Origin: Paenibacillus lactis
Lineage (GTDB): Bacteria > Bacillota > Bacilli > Paenibacillales > Paenibacillaceae
NCBI RefSeq assembly: GCF_017873605.1
Contig: NZ_JAGGKI010000005.1
Location: 62,001 to 126,000 of the forward strand
Direction of reading: 5' to 3'
Length of the DNA stretch: 64,000 nt
Below the pieces are notes generated by a model. It was not told the origin of the DNA and ran no database searches. It saw only the letters and a program-made list of their open reading frames with translations. Below are positions 45,023 through 54,452 of the stretch, in pieces (position 1 is the first letter of the stretch; each line of letters opens with the position of its first letter). Position numbers and translations under genes: made by a program.

Positions 45023-45985
45023 TTACTTGATGGCCGCGTCTACTTCTTTAACCATTTCGGATACGGAAGTCAATCCGCCGCCGGACAGGTACCAGAAGTC
45101 AGGGTCCAAGTACACGATGTTTCCTTCTTTCGCAGCATTCGTTGTATTGACGAGCTCGTTCTCCACGACTGCTTTAGCGCCGGATTCGCCGTTTCCTGTA
45201 GCTACGGCAGCGCCGCGGTCAACGACAAACAGATAGTCCGGATTTTTCTCTACAATATACTCGTTCGAGATGTCCTTACCATGAGTGCTTACTTCAATGT
45301 TGCTGTCCACCGCTTTAAATCCGAACACATCATGCAGGATGCCGAAGCGCGATCCTGGTCCGTATGCGCTGATTTTGCCTTCGTTCGCAAGAATGATCAG
45401 TGCGTTTTTGCCTGTTGCCGTTGCTTTTTCATTCAGTGCCTTAATGCTGTCTTCAATCGTTTTCAGCTCTTGCTCAACCTCGGCTTCCTTGCCGAAAATT
45501 TGTCCGAGCGTGTTCATGTTCTCTTCAAAGGATTCCATGTATTTGCTTGTATCCACGCCCAAGAAGATCGTAGGCGCAATTTCCTGAAGCTCCTCATAGG
45601 CTTCCTGCTGTCTTCCGGAAATGATGATCAGGTCCGGTTTGATGCTGTTGATTTTTTCGAAGTCAGGCTCTTTCAAGCTGCCGACATTCTCGTATTTCTT
45701 GTCTTCGAATTTGGATAGGTACGAAGGAATATTCGCTTGCGGCACGCCTAACACCTCTACGCCGAGCTTATCCAGGGAATCCAGAATACCGAAATCGAAT
45801 ACGACAACGCGCGTAGGATTCTTCTTCACAGGCGTTTCGCCAAGCTGATGCTTAATCGTAATCTTCTCGGAAGCTGGCGTGTTCGTATCACCGCCGGCTG
45901 CTCCCGTTGCCTCCTTATCCTGTCCGCATGCTGCGAGTACAAAAGTGAACATTGCTACCATAACTAACGCTAACCATTTTTTCAT
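45023..45985 (-). CDS. yclQ: Siderophore ABC transporter substrate-binding lipoprotein, YclQ-like
   Basis: 320 aa. Lipobox VLAAC, then an iron-siderophore binding fold (RVVVFDFGILDSLDKLGVEVLGVP, IKPDLIIISGRQQEAYEELQEIAPTIFL, split here) of the type of YclQ/FatB/CeuA that binds catecholate siderophores such as petrobactin in Bacillus. Start ATG 45985 after GGGGTGG; a GTG at 45994 is too close to that site. It lies on the same strand as the permease-ATPase genes, 360 bases downstream. Confidence 0.9.
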   Translation of the reverse strand: MKKWLALVMVAMFTFVLAACGQDKEATGAAGGDTNTPASEKITIKHQLGETPVKKNPTRVVVFDFGILDSLDKLGVEVLGVPQANIPSYLSKFEDKKYENVGSLKEPDFEKINSIKPDLIIISGRQQEAYEELQEIAPTIFLGVDTSKYMESFEENMNTLGQIFGKEAEVEQELKTIEDSIKALNEKATATGKNALIILANEGKISAYGPGSRFGILHDVFGFKAVDSNIEVSTHGKDISNEYIVEKNPDYLFVVDRGAAVATGNGESGAKAVVENELVNTTNAAKEGNIVYLDPDFWYLSGGGLTSVSEMVKEVDAAIK

Positions 45986-46349
45986 TGCTTCCACCCCGTT
46001 TGAATGATTTTTTATATTTCGTAAAACATGGTTTATGACCTCATGTCGTGCTTATGCGTTGATGTTTGTCGCATACAACCCTTTGGTCAAGCCCGGTTAA
46101 GCTTATCCTACCCAACGTTATGATCCTATGTATAACCGTTCATCCCTCCTGGCTGTAATCAAGAACAATATGGATATACATGTATTTTGAATATTTGGTT
46201 GATTTTGTAATACAAAGAGGGCGTATAGAACCGTGCCGTCCTTCTAAAAGGCAGCCAGGTCTGTCCGGACGGATAGGAACTCGCTAGAACCGCACCTCTC
46301 GCGGTCTGCTCCGGGCTCGTATCCTCCGAACACATATTCCAACCTTATG
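45986..46349 (-). other. Gap between siderophore ATPase and binding-protein genes
   Basis: 364 bases without a recognisable gene. It contains a short GTTAT-N10-ATAAC inverted repeat and an AGGAGG followed by a five-codon frame. The binding-protein gene may have its own promoter here or be read through from the Fur-controlled operon. Confidence 0.4.
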
Positions 46350-47108
46350 TTAGGCGTAGTATACACACACTCTGTTATCGTTAATCTCTTCGATCTCAAT
46401 GTCCATATCATAGATGCCGCGAAGAACGTTGCTCTGAATAATATGCTCTGTCCGGCCTTCGCTCTCGATCGCCCCATCCTTCAGCGCCACGATGTAATCG
46501 GAGTAAAAAGACGCGAAGTTGATATCATGAATGACGATGACAATCGTTTTGTTCAGATCGGTGACAAGCTTTCTGAGTATTTTCATAATCTGCACCGAAT
46601 GCTTCATATCCAGATTGTTCAGCGGTTCATCAAGCAGGATATACTCGGTGTTCTGGGCAATGACCATCGCGATGTAGGCGCGCTGGGTTTGACCGCCGCT
46701 GAGCTGGTGCAGGTATTTATGCTGCATATCCTGAAGCTCCATATACGCGATCGCTTCATCCACATACTTCTCATCTTCCGCCGTCAGCCTGCCTTGGGAG
46801 TAAGGAAAACGTCCGAAGGATACGAGCTCGCGTACCGTCAGGCGGAGGCTGATGTGGTTCGACTGCTTCAAGATCGAAACCTTCTTCGCCAGATCGCCGC
46901 TCTTCCATTGGCTGACCTCTTTGCCGTCCACCATGATCTGTCCGCTATCCTTGCCCGTCAATCTGCTGATCATGGACAGCAATGTACTCTTACCGGCCCC
47001 GTTCGGACCGATAAAGGACGTGATTTGGCCCTTCGGGATCGTAACCGACACGTTGTCGACGACTTTTTTGCCGCCATAGACTTTCGATACGTTCGTAACC
47101 TGGATCAT
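46350..47108 (-). CDS. yclP: Siderophore ABC transporter ATPase, YclP-like
   Basis: 252 aa. Walker A GPNGAGKST near residue 34, signature LSGGQTQRAYIAM, Walker B YILLDEPLNNLD, H-loop VIHDI. It powers siderophore import. The start overlaps the YclO-like permease by four bases (ATGA). Confidence 0.95.
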   Translation of the reverse strand: MIQVTNVSKVYGGKKVVDNVSVTIPKGQITSFIGPNGAGKSTLLSMISRLTGKDSGQIMVDGKEVSQWKSGDLAKKVSILKQSNHISLRLTVRELVSFGRFPYSQGRLTAEDEKYVDEAIAYMELQDMQHKYLHQLSGGQTQRAYIAMVIAQNTEYILLDEPLNNLDMKHSVQIMKILRKLVTDLNKTIVIVIHDINFASFYSDYIVALKDGAIESEGRTEHIIQSNVLRGIYDMDIEIEEINDNRVCVYYA

Positions 47109-48052
47109 GCTTTACTCTCCTTTAATAGCAGGTATATAAAGTAAACACCGCCGATGAAATTGATGATGACGCTGAGCGTCGTGGAGAAGGTAAACACCCG
47201 TTCTACAATCAATTGACCGCCAACCAATGCGATGACGCTGATCAGTATGGAAGCTGATATCAAGTAGGAATGACGGTAGGTTTTCATAAATTCATAAGCA
47301 ACGTTAACGACCAGCAGTCCAAGGAATGTGATTGGACCCACCAGCGCGGTAGCAACCGAGATCAGCACTGCCACGACGATCAACAGCCGCTTTACAACAT
47401 AATCGTAGTTCACGCCGAGGTTGATCGCCTGCTCCCGCCCGAGCGCAAGCACGTTCAGATACTTGGTGAATCTTGCGAAGTACAGGAGCGTAACGGCAAC
47501 GACAATGCTCGCCATGATCAGCAGATCGGTCTTCACATTGTTAAAGCTGGCGAACATTTTATCCGCTACGTATTGGAACTCGTTCGGATCGATCAGCACC
47601 TCCATGAAGGAGGACATGCTGGAGAACAAGGTTCCGAAGATCATGCCGATTAGGAGGAGGAAGTAAATATTGTTGCCTTCCCTCCGGAACAGAAGCCGGT
47701 ATAACACGCCGGCGAACAGAATCATGGCCCCGACATTGATCAGGAAATTTGCGTTGCTGCCCAGTTTGTACAGCGTAAAGGAACCGAATACGAAGATGAC
47801 TGTCGTCTGAATCAAAATATATAAAGAATCCAATCCCATGACGCTCGGCGTCAAAATCCGGTTATTCGTGACCGTTTGGAACACCGTGGTAGACAGGGCG
47901 ATCGCCCCGCCGGTCAGAATAATGGCCAGCACCTTCTTGATTCTTCGCGGGAAGGCGTAATCCCAACTGCCGCCAAGATCGATGAACAGAAAGGCCGCCA
48001 CCAGGATAATTGCCACCGCGGCCAGCAGGCCGATTTTGGCTCTATAAGTCAT
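47105..48052 (-). CDS. yclO: Iron-siderophore ABC permease, YclO-like
   Basis: 315 aa, eight to ten membrane segments, FecCD family; ALGREQAINLGVNYDYVVKR is the conserved cytoplasmic loop that contacts the ATPase, and LVGPITFLGLLVVNVAYEF follows. It overlaps the upstream permease gene by 11 bases and the ATPase by four, making one translational unit. Confidence 0.93.
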   Translation of the reverse strand: MTYRAKIGLLAAVAIILVAAFLFIDLGGSWDYAFPRRIKKVLAIILTGGAIALSTTVFQTVTNNRILTPSVMGLDSLYILIQTTVIFVFGSFTLYKLGSNANFLINVGAMILFAGVLYRLLFRREGNNIYFLLLIGMIFGTLFSSMSSFMEVLIDPNEFQYVADKMFASFNNVKTDLLIMASIVVAVTLLYFARFTKYLNVLALGREQAINLGVNYDYVVKRLLIVVAVLISVATALVGPITFLGLLVVNVAYEFMKTYRHSYLISASILISVIALVGGQLIVERVFTFSTTLSVIINFIGGVYFIYLLLKESKA

Positions 48053-48995
48053 AAGCCTTTCTCCTCATCAGTAAGTAAATGAAAATACCGCTTCCGAGCA
48101 CGCCCACGGTCAGACTGATCGGAATTTCGTATGGGTATATGATGATCCGGCCAAGGATATCGCAGAACAGAACGAATCCGGCCCCTAGCAGCGCGGTATG
48201 GGAAAGGCTTTTTTTCAAATGGTCTCCCAGATACAGGCTTACAATATTCGGTATGATCAAACCGAGAAAAGGAATCACGCCGACCGTCAACACGACGGAT
48301 GCGGTTACCAGCGCTACAATGACCAAGCCCAAATTAACGACGCGCCGGTAATGAAGTCCAAGGTTCGTGGCGAATTCCTCACCCATGCCGGCAACCGTGA
48401 ATTTGTTGGCGAACAGGTAGGCCAGAATGACCAGCGGAACGCTGATATACAGAAGTTCGTACTGTCCCTTGATGATCATGGAAAAATCGCCTTGAAGCCA
48501 TGCGGACATGTTCTGAATGAGATCATATTTATAAGCGAAGAACGTAGCGATCGAGCTTACGATGTTCCCGAACATGAGTCCAACGAGCGGAATAAAGATC
48601 GCATCCTTGAACTTGATCCGGTCCAGGATCTTCATGAAGATAAACGTGCCGGCCAGAGCGAATACAAAAGCCACCAGCATTTTCACAAGCGGTCCGCTTG
48701 TCGTGAATACGAGCATCGCAACGAGAATTCCCAGTCTTGCGGAATCCATGGTTCCCGCCGTTGTCGGCGATACGAATTTGTTGCGGCTAAGCTGCTGCAT
48801 GATCAATCCGCAGATACTCATGCTGACTCCCGCCAGAATTAGACTGACTAGACGCGGCAAGCGGCTGACGAGCATAATATGCTGTTGTTGTTCCGTCATG
48901 GAGAATAAGTCCAGCGGCGAAATATCCTTGACTCCGATAAATAAGGAGACGATGGAAAGCGCCACAACGGCTGCGGCTAAGTAAATGATCTTCAT
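48042..48995 (-). CDS. yclN: Iron-siderophore ABC permease, YclN-like
   Basis: 317 aa FecCD-family membrane protein, first gene of the importer operon. LPRLVSLILAGVSMSICGLIMQQLSRNKFVSPTTAGT holds the family start, and GVIPFLGLIIPNIVSLYLGDHLKKSL the second-half loop. It pairs with the YclO-like protein as the transmembrane channel. Two Fur-box-like sites flank its promoter. Confidence 0.93.
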   Translation of the reverse strand: MKIIYLAAAVVALSIVSLFIGVKDISPLDLFSMTEQQQHIMLVSRLPRLVSLILAGVSMSICGLIMQQLSRNKFVSPTTAGTMDSARLGILVAMLVFTTSGPLVKMLVAFVFALAGTFIFMKILDRIKFKDAIFIPLVGLMFGNIVSSIATFFAYKYDLIQNMSAWLQGDFSMIIKGQYELLYISVPLVILAYLFANKFTVAGMGEEFATNLGLHYRRVVNLGLVIVALVTASVVLTVGVIPFLGLIIPNIVSLYLGDHLKKSLSHTALLGAGFVLFCDILGRIIIYPYEIPISLTVGVLGSGIFIYLLMRRKAYDL

Positions 48996-49049
48996 GGCTC
49001 TTCCTTCTATGCATATGTCTCTAAATCATTTCGTCAGCTCGTAATTCAG

Positions 49050-49147
49050 TTATCATTCTCATTGAGATTGATTATCAATTACGTTCTGATAAGCATTATA
49101 TCACCCTCATTCTCAACCGACAAGTATAATTGAGAATCAAACTCAAT
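49050..49147 (-). promoter_or_regulatory. Fur-box-like sites and promoter of the yclNOP operon
   Basis: On the minus strand a promoter TTGTCG (49123-49118), 17 nt, TATAAT (49100-49095). One Fur-like site, GATAATCAATCTCAATGAG on the minus strand with a following GAATGATAA (49050-49079), is downstream; a second, TTGAGAATCAAACTCAA (49129-49145), is upstream. Iron repression is inferred. Confidence 0.6.
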
Positions 49148-49340
49148 TAAATTATTAATCTTTGCATGATTTGTTCATCAATTGTTCATAATATGAAGCT
49201 TGGCAGAAATTAGCCGTTGTTGTCCTCAATCCTTCCATTGTTCTCCTCGCCCTCTCTTATAAATAGGAAATAAAAAATCCCTTCCCCTGTTTTAGCTCCC
49301 AATCACGGGGTATTTCATCTATAAATTCTCAATCACAGGG

Positions 49341-49404
49341 TTGACAATGACCAATGTGATATAATAACATACTAACGGAAGTATTATTTCTTACAATTAG
49401 TAAG
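49341..49404 (+). promoter_or_regulatory. Nitroreductase promoter with HxlR/YodB-like operator
   Basis: TTGACA (49341-49346), 18 nt, TAACAT (49365-49370). ATACT-N6-AGTAT (49369-49384) overlaps the -10 box and CTTAC-N5-GTAAG (49390-49404) follows. The first resembles the TACT...AGTA core of YodB-type operators. The remaining 49148-49340 stretch shows nothing definite. Confidence 0.5.
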
Positions 49405-49527
49405 TTGTTAAGGAATAATAATTCAACATATTTCAGCGATCACCTTAATGCATATTTGCTTGAATGATAGGACATCTTTTTATCAGGCGTATGCAATCCA
49501 AACCATGACTCAGGAGGGTTTATCAAC

Positions 49528-50130
49528 ATGTCTAAAGACTTCCTTACCGCACTTAAAAATCGCCGTTCCTACTATGCGATCAGCAAGGATTCCGTCATCT
49601 CCGATGAGCGTATCCAAGAAATCGTGAAAGATGCCGTGAAATACACGCCTTCTTCCTTCAACTCCCAAAGCGCACGCGCGGTCGTTCTGCTTGGTGAGCA
49701 GCATGACAAGCTGTGGAATATTACGGAAGGCATTCTGAAGGAAGTGGTGGGCGACGAGCAAGCATTCAAATCCACCGCTGAGAAAATGGCCTCTTTCCGC
49801 GCAGGCTATGGCACCGTGCTGTTCTTCGAGGACAACGATGTCATCGCAGGGCTTCAGCAAAACTTTGCGCTCTATGCCGACAACTTCCCGGTATGGGCGA
49901 ATCAGTCGAACGGCATGCTTCAGCTCGTCGTTTGGACAATGCTGGAAGCCGAAGGACTGGGTGCTTCCCTGCAGCATTACAACCCGCTGATCGACGAAAA
50001 AGTAAAAGCTGAATGGAACATTCCTGAAAACTGGAAGCTGATTGCACAAATGCCATTCGGCAAGCCGGCTGCTGAGCCAGGGGACAAGGAATTTGCTCCG
50101 CTTGAAGATCGCGTGAAAGTTTACAAGTAA
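49528..50130 (+). CDS. Nitroreductase family oxidoreductase
   Basis: 200 aa FMN-dependent reductase. The RRSYYAIS FMN-phosphate motif, APSSFNSQSARAVVLLGE-like quinone-binding region (TPSSFNSQSARAVVLLG) and GLGASLQHYNPLIDE are those of the HBN/Frm2-like subgroup. It likely reduces quinones or nitro compounds and helps in electrophile stress. CAGGAGGG precedes the ATG; strong terminator follows. Confidence 0.9.
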   Translation: MSKDFLTALKNRRSYYAISKDSVISDERIQEIVKDAVKYTPSSFNSQSARAVVLLGEQHDKLWNITEGILKEVVGDEQAFKSTAEKMASFRAGYGTVLFFEDNDVIAGLQQNFALYADNFPVWANQSNGMLQLVVWTMLEAEGLGASLQHYNPLIDEKVKAEWNIPENWKLIAQMPFGKPAAEPGDKEFAPLEDRVKVYK

Positions 50131-50148
50131 GCGAAACAAGACCAAGAG

Positions 50149-50191
50149 CCGCCATCAGGAAGCCTATTAAAGCTCCTCATGGCGGTTTTTT
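50149..50191 (+). terminator. Intrinsic terminator
   Basis: CCGCCAT (50149-50155) pairs with ATGGCGG (50179-50185), followed by six T. Confidence 0.88.
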
Positions 50192-50306
50192 GCTGCAGTG
50201 ACATTGTTTTTTCGATGCCGAGACGTTACAATTACCAAGTAAGAAGCCGCCCTCTTTCGAAAGCTTGGACCGGCCGGCATCTAAGCAAAATTTCATATCT
50301 TGTGTT

Positions 50307-50399
50307 GCTGTACTAGGGGTGCCTTGTGCTGAGAAACGGCAGGACCGCCGTTAACCCTTACTACCCGATCTAGGTCATGCTAGCGTGGGGAAGTGTAGC
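50307..50399 (+). promoter_or_regulatory. TPP riboswitch (THI element)
   Basis: The conserved pieces are in order: GGGGTGCC, GCTGAGAAA, ACCCTTACTACCCGATCTAG with GGTCATGCTAGCG, and GGGAAG. P1 is closed by GCTGTACT (50307-50314) and AGTGTAGC (50392-50399). It senses thiamine pyrophosphate and controls the ykoF gene at 50508. Confidence 0.95.
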
Positions 50400-50432
50400 G
50401 TTCATGTTTATGTATTTTTCGCGTAGACATCG

Positions 50433-50462
50433 CCGCACTTATCCCTTAGGGTGCGGTTTTTT
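50433..50462 (+). terminator. Riboswitch-controlled terminator
   Basis: CCGCAC (50433-50438) pairs with GTGCGG (50451-50456), followed by six T, 45 bases before ykoF. It is the expression platform, formed when TPP is bound. Confidence 0.85.
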
Positions 50463-50507
50463 GCGTTATTTTGCATTCTCAAATTTATGCTGCAGGAGGA
50501 ATCTACA

Positions 50508-51113
50508 ATGAATGAGTTAGCATGCGGAACCAGCCGGATTGTTGGCTGCCGGTTCTCGGTATTTCCGATGACGGACCGCTTCGTCGAAGTGATTGTGGGG
50601 GCGTTGGAGTCTGTGCATACGGATAAGGTATGGATTCATACCGATGATGTCAGTACTTGTGTTCGCGGACGTGCCGAGCACGTATTTGACGTTACCCGTG
50701 CGATATTCGCCCATGCGGCAGCTTCCGGCGTACATACAGTCTTTAATGGGACCTACTCCATCGGCTGCCCAGGCGATACGGATGCGGATGTCTATATGTC
50801 TGAGGATTCCGGGGTGTTAAACAGCGAGCTTGGACCACACGCGGATATTGAAACCGCCTGCCAGTTCGCCTTGTATCCGCTCGGAACCGAGCATTATATG
50901 GATATTATCTACGGAGAAGTGCAGCGCGCCAAGGAAAAGGGAACCTTCGGGGGCAGCGTCCATTACGCAAGCCGTCTCGACGGAACGCTCACTCGCGTAT
51001 TCGAATCCCTCGAGGATGCGTTCAAGCATGCCATCCAGACAGATACCAGCCACCTCGTGATGACCGCTGTCGTCTCCGCGCACAGTCCATCGCCAAAGCA
51101 GAATAGCGTATAA
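50508..51113 (+). CDS. ykoF: YkoF-like thiamine/HMP-binding protein
   Basis: 201 aa. Two YKOF/thiamine-binding ferredoxin-like repeats, the first starting with CRFSVFPMTDRFVEVIVGAL and the second with CQFALYPLGTEHYMDIIYGEV. B. subtilis YkoF binds thiamine and is coded with the ykoEDC ECF-type importer; here no ykoEDC follows and the next gene is on the opposite strand. A TPP riboswitch precedes it. CAGGAGG stands before ATG 50508. Confidence 0.9.
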   Translation: MNELACGTSRIVGCRFSVFPMTDRFVEVIVGALESVHTDKVWIHTDDVSTCVRGRAEHVFDVTRAIFAHAAASGVHTVFNGTYSIGCPGDTDADVYMSEDSGVLNSELGPHADIETACQFALYPLGTEHYMDIIYGEVQRAKEKGTFGGSVHYASRLDGTLTRVFESLEDAFKHAIQTDTSHLVMTAVVSAHSPSPKQNSV

Positions 51114-51130
51114 TATGCACGCTTAAGCAG

Positions 51131-51161
51131 ACAAGGACCCGGCGATATGCCGAGTCCTTGT
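51131..51161 (-). terminator. Hairpin terminator of the second YjcZ gene
   Basis: ACAAGGAC (51131-51138) pairs with GTCCTTGT (51154-51161); the extra inner pair is G-U only on the minus strand, so it probably serves the minus-strand gene. Confidence 0.55.
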
Positions 51162-51187
51162 GCTATCCACCGCGTATCCTTGATGAA

Positions 51188-51286
51188 TTAAACCCAAGCA
51201 AGCGAGATGATTACGAGCAGGATAAAGAGAACCAGTATAATACCCGTTGATGTGCCCCAAACATCTCCACCATATGCTCCGCTCAT
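51188..51286 (-). CDS. YjcZ family sporulation microprotein (second copy)
   Basis: 32 aa. ATG 51286 follows GGAGGG. SGAYGGDVWGTSTG, a hydrophobic segment IILVLFILLVII, and a short tail; same architecture as the 4205-4312 gene. Confidence 0.8.
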   Translation of the reverse strand: MSGAYGGDVWGTSTGIILVLFILLVIISLAWV

Positions 51287-51402
51287 GACGATCCCTCCTG
51301 GATTTATTGAAATACGTGATGTCATCACATATTAAGGTATGAGCCGGAAAGAACGACGGTCACGGCAGCTGTACCGCTTGTCTTTTCCCCCAGCCGATGG
51401 CC

Positions 51403-52101
51403 TTATTCTTCATATCCGACAAGCAGCTGGCCTCCGTAAGGGAGCAAAACCTGCTCGCACAGCTTCATGAGCTGATGCGATTGCCGGGTACGGTACATCG
51501 CCTCCAGCGCTTGCACCAACCGCTCGCTAAAATGCGGATCGAAGCCGGAGACCAGCCGGAACAGCGTCTTCCCTTCCCCCGTCCATTGCCGGTTCACCCT
51601 CAGGACAAACTCGCAGAGCAAAGTCGATATTTTTTGAACGGTAAACCAGGCTTCCCCGTCCCCTTTGGCCTGCTTAAGATCCATCATGTATTCGGTGATC
51701 ATGTACCGGGCTGCGTCAATATCGGACATCGTTAATGGCAGCGGGCCGTAATCCAGATCAGCCTGGGCCTCCCCGCGAATGGCTTCCCCTTCCGGTAGCG
51801 AGCAGAGAACAACGCCTTCAGCCATGATCCGCTGCAACGTCGGATTCGCCGCAACGATGCCTGCGTCAAAATCTTCGCGATAGCCGGAGCTAGATAAAAT
51901 AAACAGCTCTACGATCCAGCCGGCAGCTTCAATCGTCCTTCTCCTCAGCCCTTCGCCTTCTCTCTCTACAATGATCACGTCAAGGTCTGAGTGCTCGTTA
52001 TGCTCTCCCCTGGAAGCACTGCCCCCCAGTACAGCCAGCAGACAATCCGGATATTGTTCCGACACGACCTTCCTTGCGGCCTGAATCGGCTCCATCTTCA
52101 T
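51403..52101 (-). CDS. Nucleotidyltransferase-domain protein
   Basis: 232 aa. LAVLGGSASRGEHNEHSDLDVIIV is the polymerase-beta-type nucleotidyltransferase motif (GS-x-x-x-G...SDxD) also seen in aminoglycoside adenylyltransferases. A helical C-terminal domain with an LCEFVLRVN segment follows. Substrate unknown; drug modification or nucleotide transfer are possible. Start ATG 52101 after GGGGG; the ATG at 52146 has no ribosome binding site. Confidence 0.82.
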   Translation of the reverse strand: MKMEPIQAARKVVSEQYPDCLLAVLGGSASRGEHNEHSDLDVIIVEREGEGLRRRTIEAAGWIVELFILSSSGYREDFDAGIVAANPTLQRIMAEGVVLCSLPEGEAIRGEAQADLDYGPLPLTMSDIDAARYMITEYMMDLKQAKGDGEAWFTVQKISTLLCEFVLRVNRQWTGEGKTLFRLVSGFDPHFSERLVQALEAMYRTRQSHQLMKLCEQVLLPYGGQLLVGYEE

Positions 52102-52240
52102 GCGTATTTCCCCCAAACCGCTCATATCTTCAAAAAAAGGGCTCAAAATAGTAAATTCAGCGAAAACCCCAAACGTACCTCAATCATATGGTAAATAAAC
52201 AAATATCCTTATGCAGATAACGAAAGTAGGGATCCATTCG

Positions 52241-52963
52241 ATGAATTACATTAACATGCTGTCCAAATTAGGGATGGGCAGCGCCCACCCCGGGGGATTC
52301 GAGGCCACTCTGAGAATGCTGAATTCGTACCCTATCAGGCCGAGCAGCCGAATTCTGGAGGTTGGCTGCGGAACCGGCCGAACGGCCTGTCACCTAGCCG
52401 GCCTAGGCTACCAAGTGACGGCCATTGATCTGAATGAGCATATGATTACAAAAGCAAAAGCAAGAGCAGCGGCGATGGGCAGTGATGTGGAATTTCTTCA
52501 GGCAGACGTATGCTCGCTGCCTTTTCCGGACAATCAATTCGATGTCATTCTGGCCGAGTCGGTCACCGTCTTCACCGATACGTCGCGCTCCATTCCGGAA
52601 TATTACCGCGTTCTGGATGCCGGCGGAATTTTAATGGACAGGGAGCTGATTCTGGATAAGAGCATGCCTGAACCGCAGCTCAACGAGCTGCTTGCCTTCT
52701 TCGGCATCCCCCGCCTCATGGACCGGGAGAAATGGCGCGATGCGCTGCTGGGCAGCGGCTTCAAGCAGGCCGAGGTGCTGGAATACAATCATTTCAACGA
52801 GAAGTTGAAGGAGGAACAGACACGCCATCTGGATGCCTATGAGCAGCGGGATAAAGGAATATTGCTCGACCTTGCACTCTGGGAGACGGTCTTCAAGCAT
52901 GACCGCATGATTCTCGATAACACCGAATATTTGGCCTCCGCATTGTTCCGGGCAGAGAAATAG
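52241..52963 (+). CDS. Class I SAM-dependent methyltransferase
   Basis: 240 aa. SAM-binding ILEVGCGTGRTACHLAGLG with the acidic VTAIDLNEHM, motif post-I and LPFPDNQFDVILAES follow the standard order. Substrate unknown. ATG 52241 follows AGGGAT by 8 bases; the ATG at 52211 has no site. Terminator at 52974. Confidence 0.87.
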   Translation: MNYINMLSKLGMGSAHPGGFEATLRMLNSYPIRPSSRILEVGCGTGRTACHLAGLGYQVTAIDLNEHMITKAKARAAAMGSDVEFLQADVCSLPFPDNQFDVILAESVTVFTDTSRSIPEYYRVLDAGGILMDRELILDKSMPEPQLNELLAFFGIPRLMDREKWRDALLGSGFKQAEVLEYNHFNEKLKEEQTRHLDAYEQRDKGILLDLALWETVFKHDRMILDNTEYLASALFRAEK

Positions 52964-52973
52964 ACAATCGTTG

Positions 52974-53019
52974 GAGCGGGTTTGTAGCGCATAAGCGTTC
53001 ACAAATCCGCTCTCTTTTT
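52974..53019 (+). terminator. Intrinsic terminator
   Basis: GAGCGGGTTTGT pairs with ACAAATCCGCTC (53001-53012), followed by five T. Confidence 0.8.
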
Positions 53020-53186
53020 CACGAGTTCTGTACGAGGATAACATTAGATCAGAATCTTCCGGGTTTCATTCAGGGTCTTTAGACTCACCTGATTGAAAAT
53101 TTTGTAATTCCTTGTATCTACTTTTGTCGCACGATGATATAATCATGGTAAAAATATCCTATATAGCTTGAGGAGGATTCATTCGT

Positions 53187-54437
53187 ATGGCATGGTTCAA
53201 CAGACTCCCGATCGCTCAAAAAATCACAGCAGCCTGTTATCTCATTGCCGCCTTGTTCGCGCTTCCAATGCTGATCGCCTTTATACTCGTAGGCAAAGCG
53301 GTCATTGGTATCGTACTTGTTGCGGTGCTAATCGGACTCACTTATCCACTTTCCCGTGTCATTGAGAGAGCGCTTACGAGCACGTTCTCCGAAATCTCCA
53401 GCGTCTCCGCCAAAATTGCCAAAGGAGATTTTACCTTCCAGGTAGAAGAGATGGGCGGAATGAATGATCTCAGCAGAACCTTCAACAGCATGGTGGACAA
53501 GCTCCGCAAAATCCTTCAGGAAACCTCCGACATCACCCGCAGCGTCATGGCTTCAAGCCGGAATATATCAACGAAAAATCAGGAGCTTATCCAGGTCATG
53601 AACCAGGTATCGCTTTCTGCAGGAGAGCTGGCCGTCGGAGCAGGCGAAATATCGGAGGACGTGTCCGCAATGACCGACTCGATCAAGGAAATCGAGGAGA
53701 AGGTCGGCAATTACACCCACTCAACCCATGAAATGAACTCCCGGTCGATGGCAACTTTGCAGCTGGTGGAGCAAGGAAGAGAATCGGTATCCCGGCAATC
53801 GGCCGGCATGCTGCGAAATATCGAGGCAACGGCCAAAGTATCCGAATCCATTGATGCGCTCGCGCGAAACGCCAAAGGCATTACGAAAATTACCGAAACG
53901 ATATCCGAGCTGGCCGATCAGACGAATCTGCTGTCATTAAACGCTTCAATCGAGGCGGCCCGTGCCGGCGAGCACGGCGCCGGCTTTGCCGTTGTAGCCC
54001 AGGAGGTTCGAAAGCTCGCGGAGGAATCGACCTCCTCCACGCGTGAAGTGTTCAATCTGGTTCGCAGCATTGAGGCAGACATTAAGCATGCGACCCAGAA
54101 CATTAAGATCAATGAGGATGTCGTGCGCCAACAAACGGAGCTGATCCGGGAAGCCGAGGAAGTCTTCATGCAGATCGTAAGCAGCGTGCAGTACATCACC
54201 GAGCAGATTGCCGCCTTCTCCAAGGAAAGCGAGTCCATGCTGGAGAGCGCGCAGAGCATATCCGCCGCCATTCAGAACATTTCGGCCATTACCCAGCAGT
54301 CCGCAGCAGGGACGGAGCAGGTATCCGCCTCCATGAACGAGGGGATTACCTCAATCAAGAAGATGGCCGAAGAAGCAGAGGCAATGAACAACGCTGTCTT
54401 CCAGCTGCAGAAGACGATCAATATTTTCAAATTCTAG
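53187..54437 (+). CDS. Methyl-accepting chemotaxis protein lacking an extracellular sensor
   Basis: 416 aa. Two adjacent N-terminal membrane helices ([20 protein letters not shown] and [16 protein letters not shown]) leave almost no extracellular loop, then HAMP and a signalling domain with the hairpin tip [26 protein letters not shown]. It must sense an intracellular or membrane signal. Gene is monocistronic, with GAGGAGG and a terminator at 54453. Confidence 0.92.
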   Translation: MAWFNRLPIAQKITAACYLIAALFALPMLIAFILVGKAVIGIVLVAVLIGLTYPLSRVIERALTSTFSEISSVSAKIAKGDFTFQVEEMGGMNDLSRTFNSMVDKLRKILQETSDITRSVMASSRNISTKNQELIQVMNQVSLSAGELAVGAGEISEDVSAMTDSIKEIEEKVGNYTHSTHEMNSRSMATLQLVEQGRESVSRQSAGMLRNIEATAKVSESIDALARNAKGITKITETISELADQTNLLSLNASIEAARAGEHGAGFAVVAQEVRKLAEESTSSTREVFNLVRSIEADIKHATQNIKINEDVVRQQTELIREAEEVFMQIVSSVQYITEQIAAFSKESESMLESAQSISAAIQNISAITQQSAAGTEQVSASMNEGITSIKKMAEEAEAMNNAVFQLQKTINIFKF

Positions 54438-54452
54438 CTGAATTACATACAG

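Noticed and set aside
50401..50507. Leader peptide upstream of ykoF (MRFFALFCILK frame)
   Set aside because: The frame begins inside the riboswitch terminator stem and simply runs into ykoF; the ribosome binding site fixes the start at 50508.
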